A stretch of DNA of 64,000 bases, taken from the NCBI RefSeq assembly GCF_024139115.2, contig NC_085141.1, positions 36,896,120-36,960,119 of the forward strand, in the 5' to 3' direction. Position 1 is the stretch's first letter; each line of letters begins with the position of its first letter. This DNA comes from Armigeres subalbatus. Its lineage: Eukaryota > Arthropoda > Insecta > Diptera > Culicidae. The notes beneath the pieces are model-generated. The model was given only the letters and a program-made list of their open reading frames with translations. It did not search any database and was not told the DNA's origin. Positions 22,978 through 34,075 of the stretch are shown piece after piece. Position numbers and translations under genes: made by a program.

Positions 22978-23482
22978 ATGCTGATGGCGAATGAGGTAAG
23001 AATTATTGCTTTCATTGCTGTTATTTCTAATAAATGTTTAATAAATTATGTTTATTTTAGCCCGAACAATCAGCAAACATCAGCCGCAAACAAAGTTGAC
23101 CCCAGCAAACCTTCGATTTTAGAATATATTTCTTAGGCAGCTGGTGGTGGTGGTTAGGAAGCCGAAAAACGATCATCACCAATAGAGAAAGCCTTTGTTT
23201 CCAGCATTGGTCCCGGAGAAAGCTGCTGATAATATCCCGGGTATCGAGAAGCCGGAACGGTTGATAATAATAATGCCGATTCCGGCATTTACTCCTGATG
23301 CAGCTGCTAGTGGTACTCCGCAATTCTGTTCAGAAATACCGCTATAAATTGAAGACTCATTTGAAGCTGCTTTGGTCCGATTTCGCTGGAGACAAGAGTT
23401 CTCAGGATGTGGTTGAGAACCAGTTATTTTCGTCGACGGAACCAGTTGGATCATATATATTCGTAGTTCCACCGAAAGAGTA
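22978..23482 (+). pseudogene. Decayed cargo gene of element B
   Basis: A short first exon (22978-22995, MLMANE) ends at a GTAAGA donor. A 65-bp-class intron closes at TTTTAG, and the next block has stops in every frame. A plausible residual reading near 23,330-23,480 includes LLWSDFAGDKSSQDVVENQL and VGSYIFVVPPKEY. It is cut at 23482 by element G. Same position and strand relative to the ends as the intact gene in element A, but the residual protein does not look alike. Confidence 0.4.
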
Positions 23483-23523
23483 CACACAAAAAACAAACAT
23501 GGTTTCATAGAATGTTTTGCACT

Positions 23524-23939
23524 CCCGCATAATAAAAAACAACATGTTATATGGTCGGAATCATTATTACGATGTAAGATATAGCTTCACAGTTTACGTT
23601 GCGGTTATCGAATACTTTTCAATCGATTCAACCATAACTGCTCGACAACATCACTAAATGTCAACATATAACATGCTGTCTCTAAAATGTTCTTTATTTC
23701 CTGCATTATATGTCAACATTTTATCATACTGTTGAGCGAAAATTTTGCACGCGAAAACAGACGATTTTTTATGGTGACATAACTTAACAACCCATTCAAC
23801 ATAGTGTTATTTGTCAAATAACCGTACCACAAACTGTTAAAACTTTATATGAGATTGTTCATTTACAGTTGTCAACAGTAAAGGATACTGTTGTCGACCG
23901 CACGGGAAAATATCCATGTACAGTTTGTATTTATGCGGG
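23524..23939 (+). mobile_element. 416-bp MITE family Q, copy 2
   Basis: Termini CCCGCATAA/TTATGCGGG, with 2-bp duplication CT on both sides. Almost identical to copy 3, hence recent. Confidence 0.85.
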
Positions 23940-24216
23940 CTTTCTCCTTGAAAAGTGCTTAATTTTCTTAAAATTAAAAATGAAATTAGCTTCATTGAAA
24001 ATATCTTTTTTATTTGAAAGTTATTTTTCTTCTGTTCCTAACGATAAATTAAAAGTTGTCTCATTCAATCTAAAAGTTGTTTTACTTTCAAAACATCGAA
24101 CGATATATGTATATACACAGTGTATACACTGCATGGGTGAAAAAGAGAAAAGAACACATTATGTCATGTATCTTATCCATCTTTTTCTTTTCCTCTCAGT
24201 GTATGACAAAAATTTG

Positions 24217-24642
24217 AACCGCGATAAAAACAAAGCAGCAGCGACGACGAGCAGAGGAAGCTAGCCACCACTGGCACTGCTCCCGATTTATAATTGCAAC
24301 TGCTATTGTGTGGTGGCGAATTAAGTTTTTACTACTATTGTGCGCTGGTGGAGCTCATATTTATTACGGAATCAAAAGGTAAGTAATATTTTTATTTATT
24401 CGAAACGATGCAGTACCGGGTCCCAGTGTGTATTAATTCGTATCACGGAAATTCGGTACCCAAATCCAGCACTTCAATGGCGTGAATGGAGTTGGGAGCT
24501 GTTTTAAATTTAGAATGAAGATCCTTATGCGACACTTGCTTTTTATTCCTACAGATTCGGTCCGGCAGTTTTGACAGGAAGAAAATCTGACACGTTCAAA
24601 AATGCATCTTCAAGAGTGGCTGGGGTCGATGGATTATGTTGA
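24217..24642 (+). CDS. Partial spliced cargo gene of element G, membrane-like
   Basis: A frame opens after a stop near 24217 and runs to a donor GTAAGT at 24379. After a 176-bp intron (acceptor CCTACAG, 24554) it continues in phase to a TGA at 24640-24642. It encodes basic residues, then a hydrophobic stretch RFIIATAIVWRIKFLLLLCA, then HIYYGIKRFGPAVLTGRKSD. An AATAAA lies at 24755-24760. No ATG precedes it, so the 5' part is missing, possibly cut by MITE Q copy 2 upstream. Function unknown. Confidence 0.4.
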
Positions 24643-25066
24643 AGCCTCGTCGGTAGTTTTGGAAACTACTACAGCTGCTAGTCGGGCTGAACGATGAATG
24701 TCATGAGATTTTGAGGACACCTGTCACATGTGCGTTATTTAATCATCCCAGAAAAATAAATATTGGGTTTAAAATAAATTGAAAATGAAATAAAAATGAA
24801 AATCGATTCAATTAAGTTTCAAAAAAAGCACAAATAGAGGAATGAGAAAACAAAAATTTGGAGAAAGTAAAACTTTCGTGTTAAATTAAAAATATCATTT
24901 TTTTTTCCTACAGTGTGATAGCAGATTGCGACTATTTTCATTTGACAGCTCCACAATGTTGTTTTGAAAGGTTTGTACTTTTATTTTTAGAGCCGCATGC
25001 CACTTTTGAAACATGGGTGTAACGAAAGTTTCCGTACTTTTTTTTTTAAACATACGTAACTCTCTA

Positions 25067-26163
25067 CACGCTAACCTGAAATAACTCAGTCGCTGGGTCG
25101 TTTGTACCCGGATTTTTCTGATATTAGCAGTTGTCAAAATCTGGGTATGTCAACAAAATGGATCTGAGTCAGACGAACCCGAAATCTGGGTAACTGGGGA
25201 CTTAAACATTTTCGGATGTATCAACATGGCGTCGACCGGCGTCGATGTTGCATGCCCAGGCATTGAAAGCGTGAGTGAAGTGGACGAGCATTGATCTAAT
25301 TGAATCATAGCATCCTTTGCCAGTGAGTGAACAGCCTTGCTCAGATGGACACCAAACAATGATTATGAGCGATCGTTGCTGGGTAAACAACGAGCAACAG
25401 AGTTCGCCAAGCCAAACTTGGTATGGTATCCAGGGAAGCTACGATTGGAGCATTTGTGTTACGCTCGCTCTACTAGAATAAAACCAAAACATATCAGGTG
25501 TTCTGCTTTATTCATTCTGCTTTCAAGTAGCTGGGATGGAGGAGAGAAAGTATCGAAGCCTCCCATGCAGTGTATCAGAGTTCCATTCTTATATCGGACT
25601 TAATTTTCCTAATGTCTGAAAAGATTTTTCTAACAGCGTGTGGTAACAACACTCATTGGTAGGTTAACAAGTGATTTGCCTCACTCAGTTGTCTCCCGTT
25701 GGTGAGCGATGAAGATCTTTAAACATTGAATCAACGAACGCCAAATCTCAACGATCTAGAAAGCATCAGCGATTAGACCGCAGTAGAGCATCAAGTTGGC
25801 ATGAATTTAGCCGATTTTTACTCATGATCTGATTTTTTTCAAAGCCTGTGCATGCCAGAATAAATGTTGGCATTTTTTCGTAGAATGCAGCAAAAAACAG
25901 GTAAGAAGTGTCGAATTTGTCATGGCGGAGCATTGTCGGCACAGCCGGCAAATGATATGTGTTGGGGATTTTGTTTTATTTAAGATTTTTTACACATTAA
26001 TAATTTTCTGGAGCGAAAAGAGCTGGGTACCGGTTACCCAGATTTTTCGCTTGTACGGTTACCCAGATTTGAGTCAAGGTACCCTTACCCATATTAGAGT
26101 AACCACGGTTTTGCCGAATCTGGGTCACTTTGACATAATTTTGGGTAGATCCAGGTTAGCGTG
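25067..26163. mobile_element. CAC element E: 1.1-kb, nested in G
   Basis: Perfect 12-bp TIR CACGCTAACCTG, TA on both sides (25065-25066 and 26164-26165), ends rich in CTGGGTA/TACCCAGAT motifs. The homologous uninterrupted sequence in element H near 33,000 proves the insertion. A minus frame at 25,766-25,933 (MLRHDKFDTSYLF...) and a plus-strand splice-like GTAAGA near 25,895 hint at a decayed cargo gene, but no consistent model was found. Confidence 0.8.
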
Positions 26164-26179
26164 TACGAAAAAGAACCAA

Positions 26180-27611
26180 CACGGAGAACCGAAACAACTC
26201 AAAATTGAGTCTTTTTCACTCAACTTGACAGCAAAGTGCAACCACTCAAAATTGAGTTATTCACTAAGTACTGAATTTTGAGTTATTTTAATAAAACTTT
26301 GGTTGAGTGATTTTTACTTATAGCCAATGAGTCGAGTCTGAGTGAAAATGACTGAAAATCGGGTTATTACGGTACCAAATTTTAAGCGAAATGAGGATTT
26401 GTTTCGTATATTGTACGTGGATTTCCCTATTGGACCCGACCGTTCGAAATAGTCGCTCCTTGAACGGTCGTTGGAATCGCCGTTTTCACCTTCACACCGG
26501 TTTTCATAGTAAAATCTGTCAAAACTGGCAAGTCTGCCACGTGTTTTTTACTGTTTCCCTCGGACTTCTCTTTCTTTTGACATCTGTTTTGATAGGCAAG
26601 GAGCAAAAAACAAGGTAATCTACCAAACATTTATTGAGTTTGGCAAACCTTGCTGCAAAAGGGAACGTTTGAAATAGTCAAGTGAACCGACCTTCGAATC
26701 CATTGGTCAAGTAAATCCACAATACTAAAATCTATAAATATCATCATGTTTATAATTTTTTTATTCAAAACTATTTTAAAAATAGAAAAACAAAGATAAT
26801 TACATTTTGATTATAAATGACTTTAATGATCCTGCGGGATGTATGCCGTGTCCTCTGCTGTCACGATCAGAAATTTGATGGAACAACGTTTCGAATCTGC
26901 AAAAAAAAAAGAAAATTTGCTGAATTACTCATAAAAAGAGCCATGAAGGAAATTGGAGGTAAATTTGGCTACGCCACCGAATGCAGGAGACTTTGTGGTT
27001 TGAGGTTAGATCCCATCACCGCAAACATTAATTAGCAATAGTTTAACTGGTATATCAGTTATTTACATGAAAAAATTAGTTCTAATAACGTCGTACTCTC
27101 GGTCGTACTTACCTTGCGGGAGATGTGATAAAATCAGAGAGGTAGTTTCCGAGGTGATTTATTGGTGATTGCCGGTAAAATCATTATTCCTTCCTAAAAC
27201 TGTACGCAGAATAAATAAGTTTTTTATATATTGATAAGAAACTAATTGTTACTCACCCGTAGTAAAGTACCTTCCTCGGAACTTTACATTTCGTTCCATT
27301 TTGCCTAAATTTTCACACAATTATCAATTTAAGTTGAAATTTGAGTTCGTAACTTCATAAAACAAATTGAGCGTCGGTTAATATGGTTGTAAGTAAATTT
27401 TCAGCCAAAACCATGTTAAGTGCCAAAACTTAATTTTGGATACTTACATATAAATAAAATAACTCAGTGGAAAGTGTTGGGGGTAAACTTCGTAATTAAG
27501 TATAAATCACCCAACAACCAAAATAAAAATATATCCAAAATGGGAGTGTTGGCAAATTTCTCAATTTTGAGTAGTTTCACACTTGATTTTGGATAGTTTC
27601 GAATTTCAGTG
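26180..27611. mobile_element. CAC element F: 1.43-kb, nested in G
   Basis: It begins CACGGAGAACCGAAACAACT and ends GTTTCGAATTTCAGTG. AA flanks both sides (26178-26179 and 27612-27613), a non-TA 2-bp duplication. ACTCAAAATTGAGT and TTGGATA-type motifs are repeated in the ends. Element H again shows the empty site. Confidence 0.8.
26817..27035 (+). CDS. Hypothetical 72-aa ORF in element F
   Basis: An ATG-started frame (MTLMILRDVCRVLCC) with several cysteines and a lysine-rich middle. It may be an exon of a larger cargo gene. No clear splice partner was found, and it could be chance. Family not recognised. Confidence 0.25.
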   Translation: MTLMILRDVCRVLCCHDQKFDGTTFRICKKKRKFAELLIKRAMKEIGGKFGYATECRRLCGLRLDPITANIN

Positions 27612-27873
27612 AACGCAACTTTTTATTTTAACCAACGTTTTTTTTAGTTTGACAAATGATTTTTCTTTCTGTGTACGTCTGGTAACGGCAATGTTTGAAG
27701 CCACCGGTGGAAAAAACAATGCTAAATTTGTTCATAGTTTTTAAGTTTGTATATATGTTGATAATTGAATAAATACAATCATATTTTTGCTTATTAAATA
27801 TTTATAGCATGTCTACCATTCAATATCTGATGATTCGTATCAATTTGTTTTCAATAATTTCGGGAAGGCATTA

Positions 27874-28585
27874 CCCAAGTAACCATGAAGCTATATATGC
27901 TTGTTAAAAACGCAGCCCTAAAAGTTGACTTAAAGTGGAAAAGGGCAATTATAAGACCGAATTAATGGTTTATTACTCTGGCATGTTGAAATAAAGCATC
28001 AGTAATGCGTCGCTGCATTCGCCCGCATAAATACAAACTGTACATGGATATTTTCCCGTGCGGTCGACAACAGTATCCTTTACTGTTGACAACTGTAAAT
28101 GAACAATCTCATATAAAGTTTTAACAGTTTGTGGTACGGTTATTTGACAAATAACACTATGTTGAATGGGTTGTTAAGTTATGTCACCATAAAAAATCGT
28201 CTGTTTTCGCGTGCAAAATTTTCGCTCAACAGTATGATAAAATGTTGACATATAATGCAGGAAATAAAGAACATTTTAGAGACAGCATGTTATATGTTGA
28301 CATTTAGTGATGTTGTCGAGCAGTTATGGTTGAATCGATTGAAAAGTATTCGATAACCGCAACGTAAACTGTGAAGCTATATCTTACATCGTAATAATGA
28401 TTCCGACCATATAACATGTTGTTTTTTATTATGCGGGCGTATTGCTGGTTTAGAGTATCGTTGTCTGACAGTTGATGAATAAATGCAACTTTACATCGTT
28501 AAAACAGATCTAATGCAATTAGCATTTAGCATGCCGATTTGTGATTGATATATGTGCAATATTGTAATGCTTGGTGTTACTTGGG
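27874..28585. mobile_element. TIR element P, 712 bp with MITE Q inside
   Basis: Termini CCCAAGTAAC/GTTACTTGGG, TA on both sides (27872-27873 and 28586-28587). It carries MITE Q copy 3, so its own length is about 296 bp. Nested in element B. Confidence 0.7.
28022..28437 (-). mobile_element. 416-bp MITE family Q, copy 3, inverted
   Basis: Reverse-oriented copy with CG on both sides (28020-28021 and 28438-28439). It differs from copy 2 at very few positions. Confidence 0.85.
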
Positions 28586-28932
28586 TATTTATTAAAAAGA
28601 GTATTTTTTACTCATTTTCCCATATAATTTTTCCTCTGATAATGGGTAAAAATTACTCGTTGGATTGACGTACGGATAGTTTACCCATTAATGAGTAAAT
28701 GATGTTTACTCTTTTAATGAGTTGAACTATTTAACTTCATAATGGGTACTTTTTTACCCATTAAAGAGTACTTTGATGGCACAGTGCACACACGGAGATT
28801 TGAGAATACCCATGAAATGTTTTAAAACTACCCACCTTCGAGATTTATATGAAGCTGTCAAAAAGATGGGTGATTTCAAAATTTGGAAAACGGGTGAAAA
28901 GTGCCCACTTTAAAACAGTTTCATGTAATCTA

Positions 28933-30679
28933 CACGCTTAGATCAATTTACCTATTTATTGGTACTTATATCACCCATATTTAGGTATTGCATACTTTAC
29001 TCATATTATTGGTAAAATATACCGAGAAAATCGGTAAATTTTACTTATATTTTTGGTAAGTTGACTTCACCTATATATGGGTGAATGAATTTACCCAAAC
29101 TTGGGTGAAAAAATAGACATTGTGTTATCAGTCGATCATTATCACTGAAACTGTTCCGGCGAATGTTTGTCATCAGGAACTTATTTTCTTAATAAGAAAA
29201 TTGACTTCGAAACCATGAATCGCGGTAAGTAAAAACAGCTTCATTCGTTATTTATGAGGAAGATGCCTGGGAAGATGTATTTACAAATGAAATTCCATCT
29301 CTTCCACAGTCGGAAGAGCAATACCGCGACTACTGTGCTGCCCAAGAACCATAGCAGAACTCCTCTTGTCGGATCTTCCTGGAGCTCAGAGTACCTAACC
29401 CATCCAAAGTCTCAGATCCAAAGCATCAGCCTACTGAATCAACAGCCATCGCAACAGGTAATTTTCGATTCTGATATACCTTCTTCAAGGGCAAGTTCCT
29501 GTAATCCCAATGACAACTAGTATCATTCTCTTTCACAGCCGCGTCACGCTACAAAATTGTCGCTGGGCTCCATAGCTATACTTTTTTGCTCTGCAATAAA
29601 ATTTATAACGATTGTTCTGGGAGGACTTTTGAAAATTTGTTCGGGTAAGTAGTTGATATTTGGTTTTACCATCCAAAGCAATAACATAATCGTTAACCAT
29701 CACAATCTTTTCCAGCCCTGTTTCACAAGACAACCGAGGGGCAATAGATTCTCTTATATGTTTTATATGCCGGAACGAGCCAGTTGGACATAGCTGAGAT
29801 TTACCTCTTGGTACGCTATGTAACGCGGGAGAGGCAACCTACGGAGGATCTGATTACTTGCGATGGACTTTGTTATGATGTGCTCTGGTTGCAGTGATGT
29901 ATATTCCGATTGTCCCAGTTAACACCCAGCTTGTAAAGTCCAAGGGAAAGCAGCAAGACAACGATTCTATCATAGGTCTTGTCCATGCTCTTTCCAATAT
30001 AGAACATACTGCAGGAACAGCCATTCAATGGCTCTATGCAGCGGTACCCACAGACCGGAAGGTCAGTCTCCGTCTATGTGGTGCAGCGTGCCTCATCGAA
30101 AGAATGAATCGGTCCGCAAAAGTGCTGTAGATACCGGAGCATTGATAAAGCGAGCGACGTAAAAATATGACACCGACATGATTTCGGCATTCGGGTATAT
30201 ATTTAGATTGGCCAGATTTGATGGCTTGAGTCGAGTAAATCAATCTGCGTGGAACAGCGGTATCACATGGACAGATTTGGCGAAGAGTGAGACTAGTCCT
30301 TGCCATCACCGGTTACCGGCAGATGATTCCTTCTGATCTGGCTGTTGAAAGTATATATTATAGTTGATCGTCCATTATTGTAAAAATTAATCATTGTTAT
30401 TCCGTTTGTAAATATAATGTCAATAAATCTGAACGATTCTTCTTATACAAGAGCTAAATTTACTTAATTATTATATTATTTTTAATCGCAAAATATCCAA
30501 ATGTACCAAGCAAAAAAAACACAAAAATTACCCAAATTTGGGTGAAATTTACCTATAAATCGCACTCTTCTAAATATACCTATATGGGTAAATGCCACTT
30601 TACCCATATTTAGGTATGTGCACTTTTAGGAGATTTTAGGTACTCTTCACCCACATTTGGGTGAACTGAACTAAGCGTG
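28933..30679. mobile_element. CAC element D: 1.75-kb gene-carrying, nested in C
   Basis: It begins CACGCTTAGATCAATTTACC and ends GAACTGAACTAAGCGTG, with TA on both sides (28931-28932 and 30680-30681). Many TTACC/GGTAA and ACCCAAATTTGGGT-type motifs fill both ends. The interior has a multi-exon plus-strand gene remnant. Confidence 0.8.
29215..29900 (+). pseudogene. Multi-exon cargo gene remnant of element D
   Basis: ATG at 29215 is followed by a strong donor (29225, GTAAGT). Introns 29225-29309 (85 bp), 29458-29538 (81 bp) and 29645-29715 (71 bp) are all GT-AG, giving blocks 29310-29457, 29539-29644 and 29716 onward. One frame through blocks 2-4 is phase-consistent apart from a single TAG in block 2 (segments YKIVAGLHSYTFLLCNKIYN and ENLFGPVSQDNRGAIDSLIC). 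It does not join the ATG frame. A second frame gives GTSQLDIAEIYLLVRYVTRE further down. The gene structure is clear but the frame is damaged. Family unknown. Confidence 0.5.
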
Positions 30680-31637
30680 TAAGGTGTGGTGGTTTTTTAT
30701 CCTTTTATGGATGAAAAATCTGTTTGCAGTTTTTCGCGAGATTTTAGAATGGAGTCCTATTGGAAAACTTACTCTAAATTGTTTTAATTTATTTCAACGA
30801 TGTATTAAATAAGAGACAAAGTCCAGACATAATCACGTCAGTAAAGTAATTAGTAATATATAATTATAATGCAGTCGAGACATTGAACGTAAGTATTTCA
30901 GTGTTCTTAAAACTGCTAAATTTATAAGAAAATGAGAGCAGTGTAAATTGGATCCCACTGGACTCCGATATTTGAGTAAACTTTTTTTTTTGTGATTTTT
31001 AGCTGGCTTCTTCATGGATCTATAACGGATGGGTCAATAACACGATAATCTCACGATTACGTTACATTTGAAGACAGTAGTAATTAGAAGACAGTAGAAA
31101 TTTGGATACATATAAGAGGACCCAGAGGATTATTGAACTGATGGCTGATACAACTATAAATCTTGAAAAACCTTAAACTTAAGCTTCTGTAATTTGTATA
31201 TACTTAAAAGAGGAATAATCAATAAATAATGTATTGCATGTACTTCTTTTTATATCTTAATAATATTTATTTAACATAACAAATTTATCAGCGCTGAAAA
31301 TAATTTGCTGCAGATGGGTGATTTTCACCCATATGAAGAAAGCTTAGCTTTAGGAAGGTGAGTGAAAACTACACATCCATTTTGACGTACAAACCTTCTT
31401 CCCATTTGTGGATAAAGCCACTTTACCCACCTTATGGGTTAGTCCAGTTATCTCGAAGGTGGGTGAAAAAACACCCATTTCTGGGCATTTTCATTTCTCC
31501 GTGCAGATGATTTTATTTTTGCTTCTCAAAGTTCCTTTGAAGTACACTGAAAACCAAAACTACCCAAAATTGGGTTGTTTGCACTCAAAACCGTGGTTTG
31601 GGCCAATAACCCAAATTTGAGTAAAATGACTTTTCTG

Positions 31638-33047
31638 CACAGAAAAAACAAACATTGTTCTAATAATTATTTTGCCTTTTTGATTTAAAAAGCGTTTGAT
31701 TTTGTTTGAAATAAAAGTAGGATTGATTAACGCAAAAATTATGCTTTAGCATTGAAAGTGTTTCGAAACAAATCATTTTGCATAAATAAAAGTTTTTCCT
31801 TTTAACGCAAACATTGTAAAACTGTTGAACCATCCATTTAGAATTACTCTTCTTTTTTTGCCGGTGTCAGTTATTGTGCGTGATTTCTTGGTGACGGATT
31901 GAGCCTGACCTTTCGTCAACCGTAAATAAATTGGACTTCTGGAATAAAGTTTGCCTGCTGACTCCGCCAATTTCAACAACTAGGTAATTTATTAGCTCAT
32001 TATAAATACTGCATCTTGATTTATTTGCGACTTTGCCGATATAATATACATATGCAACGAACGTTTTCTTTTCTAGGTTCTACCTCACGGTTCTACGATC
32101 ACCGATCATCGGATTTAAAAATGCTTCATAAAAGAGTGCGTTTTAATTGGAAACAGTAAATAAATACTTTTGCCGGTAAAAGAGATATCGCATGTTTTTA
32201 GGGTTAGTTCCCCAAGGGAAAATTCCTTCCCTGGGACAGCCCAGCTCCCTTCATTTATGCTGAAAAATTCGTCGACTGCCATCACACGGATTGACGCCAG
32301 GTAGGTCATATATATTTTAAACAGCGTATAAAAAATAACAATTCCTATAGTATACGACCAAATTAAACAGTAGACCGGTGTGCTACTTTCCACAAAACGG
32401 TTCCCTGAATTACGTGGATCTAAGTGGCACCTTAGTTGATTTAAATTAGGACACACCTTGGTTCAATTCATGAAATTTAAATAAGTTTTTTATTTGTATT
32501 TACAGATAAACTGCATGATTTAATGTACCTGACCAGCAATAATCCATGCCACAATGTCAAGATGACGACGATATGCACCCTTGTGGGCGTTGCTGCACCA
32601 GTAGCTCGCCGGATTTTAGCCAAATCTCGCCAAAGATTGTAGTGTGACATCTCCGTGACCCATTGTTAAATAAAAGAAATATAATGTTTAAGTAACAAAA
32701 TAAAAACTGAACTATACAATTGATTGAATTAGAAAGGGAAAAGATGAGTAGATGCTAAAGGAAGGGGGTTTCTATTTCGGGGAATTCGAAGTTTCATTTC
32801 TGGATGAAAATATTCTATACTCTAGTTTTCCATAATGTGACTTTTTTGATTTGACAGATGTAAAGTTTCATTTTGAATGTCCAAACTTTTGATTTCAGGG
32901 CAGCATGCGATTTTTGAAGCATGGGTGTAATAAAAGTTTTCATACTTTTATTTTGAACAGAAGCAACTCTCTACGAAAAAGAACCAACGCAACTTTTTAT
33001 TTTAACCAACGATTTTCTTAATTTTATTATTGATTTTTCTTTCTGTG
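31638..33047. mobile_element. CAC element H: 1.41-kb gene-carrying, nested in I
   Basis: It begins CACAGAAAAAACAAACATTG and ends TGATTTTTCTTTCTGTG, with TG on both sides (31636-31637 and 33048-33049). It encloses an intact three-exon minus-strand gene. The right end is homologous to that of element G and lacks the E and F insertions, serving as a natural empty site. Confidence 0.8.
31867..32650 (-). CDS. Intact three-exon cargo gene of element H, 165 aa, membrane-like
   Basis: Exons 32650-32529, 32430-32168 and 31979-31867 are joined by GT-AG introns of 98 bp (donor GTACAT) and 188 bp (donor GTATTT). Lengths 122+263+113 = 498 nt give 165 codons plus TGA with matching phases. It starts MSHYNLWRDLAKIRRATGAA. 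Two hydrophobic stretches follow: VHIVVILTLWHGLLLV at about residues 25-40 and VYCLIWSYTIGIVIFYTLF at about 60-80. Then come segments VDEFFSINEGSWAVPGKEFS and a C-terminal soluble part with VEIGGVSRQTLFQKSN. A two-pass membrane protein is inferred. The acceptor chosen for exon 2 is the one that keeps the frame; an upstream AG does not. I recognise no family and see no transposase motif. Confidence 0.65.
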
Positions 33048-33773
33048 TGGCACTAGGTAGTTTGCCTTTAATCCCATGTAAACAATTTACCCAAAGCTGA
33101 GTTTAATTTATTCAAAGCGGACCTTGATCAACCCAAAATAGAGAATATTGAATTAACTCAAATTTGGGTTATTGGGCTGAGCAACCTCGGTGAGGTGTTT
33201 GCATCTTGCTCTAGTTTTGATAGCAATGATGGGAAAGAAAGGGAAAACTACCCAAATTTGGGTAATTTTTTTCCAGGGGTCTGCGAAGCGGCCATGTTTT
33301 TGATGCCAGCATCGAAATCATCGAATAATTTAATACGAAGGCGTAATCATAATCGTTGAAACCTGCCATTGGGTCGTATGAATAAAAAGTAGCAAAACTC
33401 AACGCTTGTAGTATCTACTCAAAAATAAAGTCCACAGAGAAAACTACATGTTTGATATGAATAAAAACATTTTCGAACTTATGGCATATGCTACATTCGA
33501 ACTTAGCCTTTACTACAGTTTCCCAGCAAACAAGGTTACTCTAACTTGACCCTAACATGAGTGTAACCTGTTAGAAAGTTACTCTAATTTTCTCACTAAC
33601 GTTAGGGTAAAATGAGACTAAAATTAGACAGATCTGCAACACTTTTGTTAGATATGTTTATGTAAGTTGCATAATTTAATCTAACCTGTTAGCCTCACTT
33701 TAGTATAACGTTAGCAATGTTTCGCAGTGAGCGGTTAGGGAGTTGTGAGGGTTGTTTTGAAAGGGCTTTCATG

Positions 33774-33867
33774 CTGATTTATTTACATTCAGCAGTCATC
33801 CGAGGCAGAATGTTCATAATATACATAACTGCCTCGAATAACAGATGAATGTAAATAAATTATCAAT
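33774..33867. repeat. Imperfect hairpin inside element N
   Basis: GATTTATTTACATTC and CCGAGGCAG on the left pair with CTGCCTCG and GAATGTAAATAAAT on the right, enclosing a short AT loop. Confidence 0.5.
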
Positions 33868-34075
33868 AAAAATCGTCTTAGAAATTTTCTATATTTACCA
33901 AAATAATTGTTATATATTTAGATTACCCACATTTAGCTTAATTAAGGTAATGTATTATGAAATTATAATTTTATCTTTTTCCTCCCGTGTTTTATAATGT
34001 ATAGACTATAGGAAGGAAGCAGTTTTGAAATTTACACTACAGCCGCCGCCGATTCCGAAGCGGTCTTCTATATTC

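Larger units (their letters stand above)
23483..27673. mobile_element. CAC element G: 4.2-kb composite nested in B
   Basis: It begins CACACAAAAAACAAACATGG and ends GATTTTTCTTTCTGTG, with TA on each side (23481-23482 and 27674-27675). It contains MITE Q copy 2 and elements E and F. Its right-hand 200 bp align by eye with the right end of element H (31638-33047). The interior gene differs and lies on the other strand. Confidence 0.75.
22786..28786. mobile_element. CAC element B: 6.0-kb composite
   Basis: It begins CACTGTAAACCCAACAATAC and ends CTTTGATGGCACAGTG, flanked by CA on each side (22784-22785 and 28787-28788). Both ends are nearly identical to those of element A in reverse order, including ACTCATTAATGAGT motifs. 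Its own sequence totals only about 1.1 kb (22,786-23,482, 27,674-27,873 and 28,586-28,786). The rest is nested insertions G (23483-27673) and P (27874-28585). Confidence 0.8.
28791..31503. mobile_element. CAC element C: 2.7-kb composite
   Basis: It begins CACGGAGATTTGAGAATACC and ends CATTTTCATTTCTCCGTG, with CA on both sides (28789-28790 and 31504-31505). It sits directly against element B. The ends carry repeated ACCCA/TGGGTG motifs. Its own sequence is about 960 bp; element D is nested in it. Confidence 0.75.
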
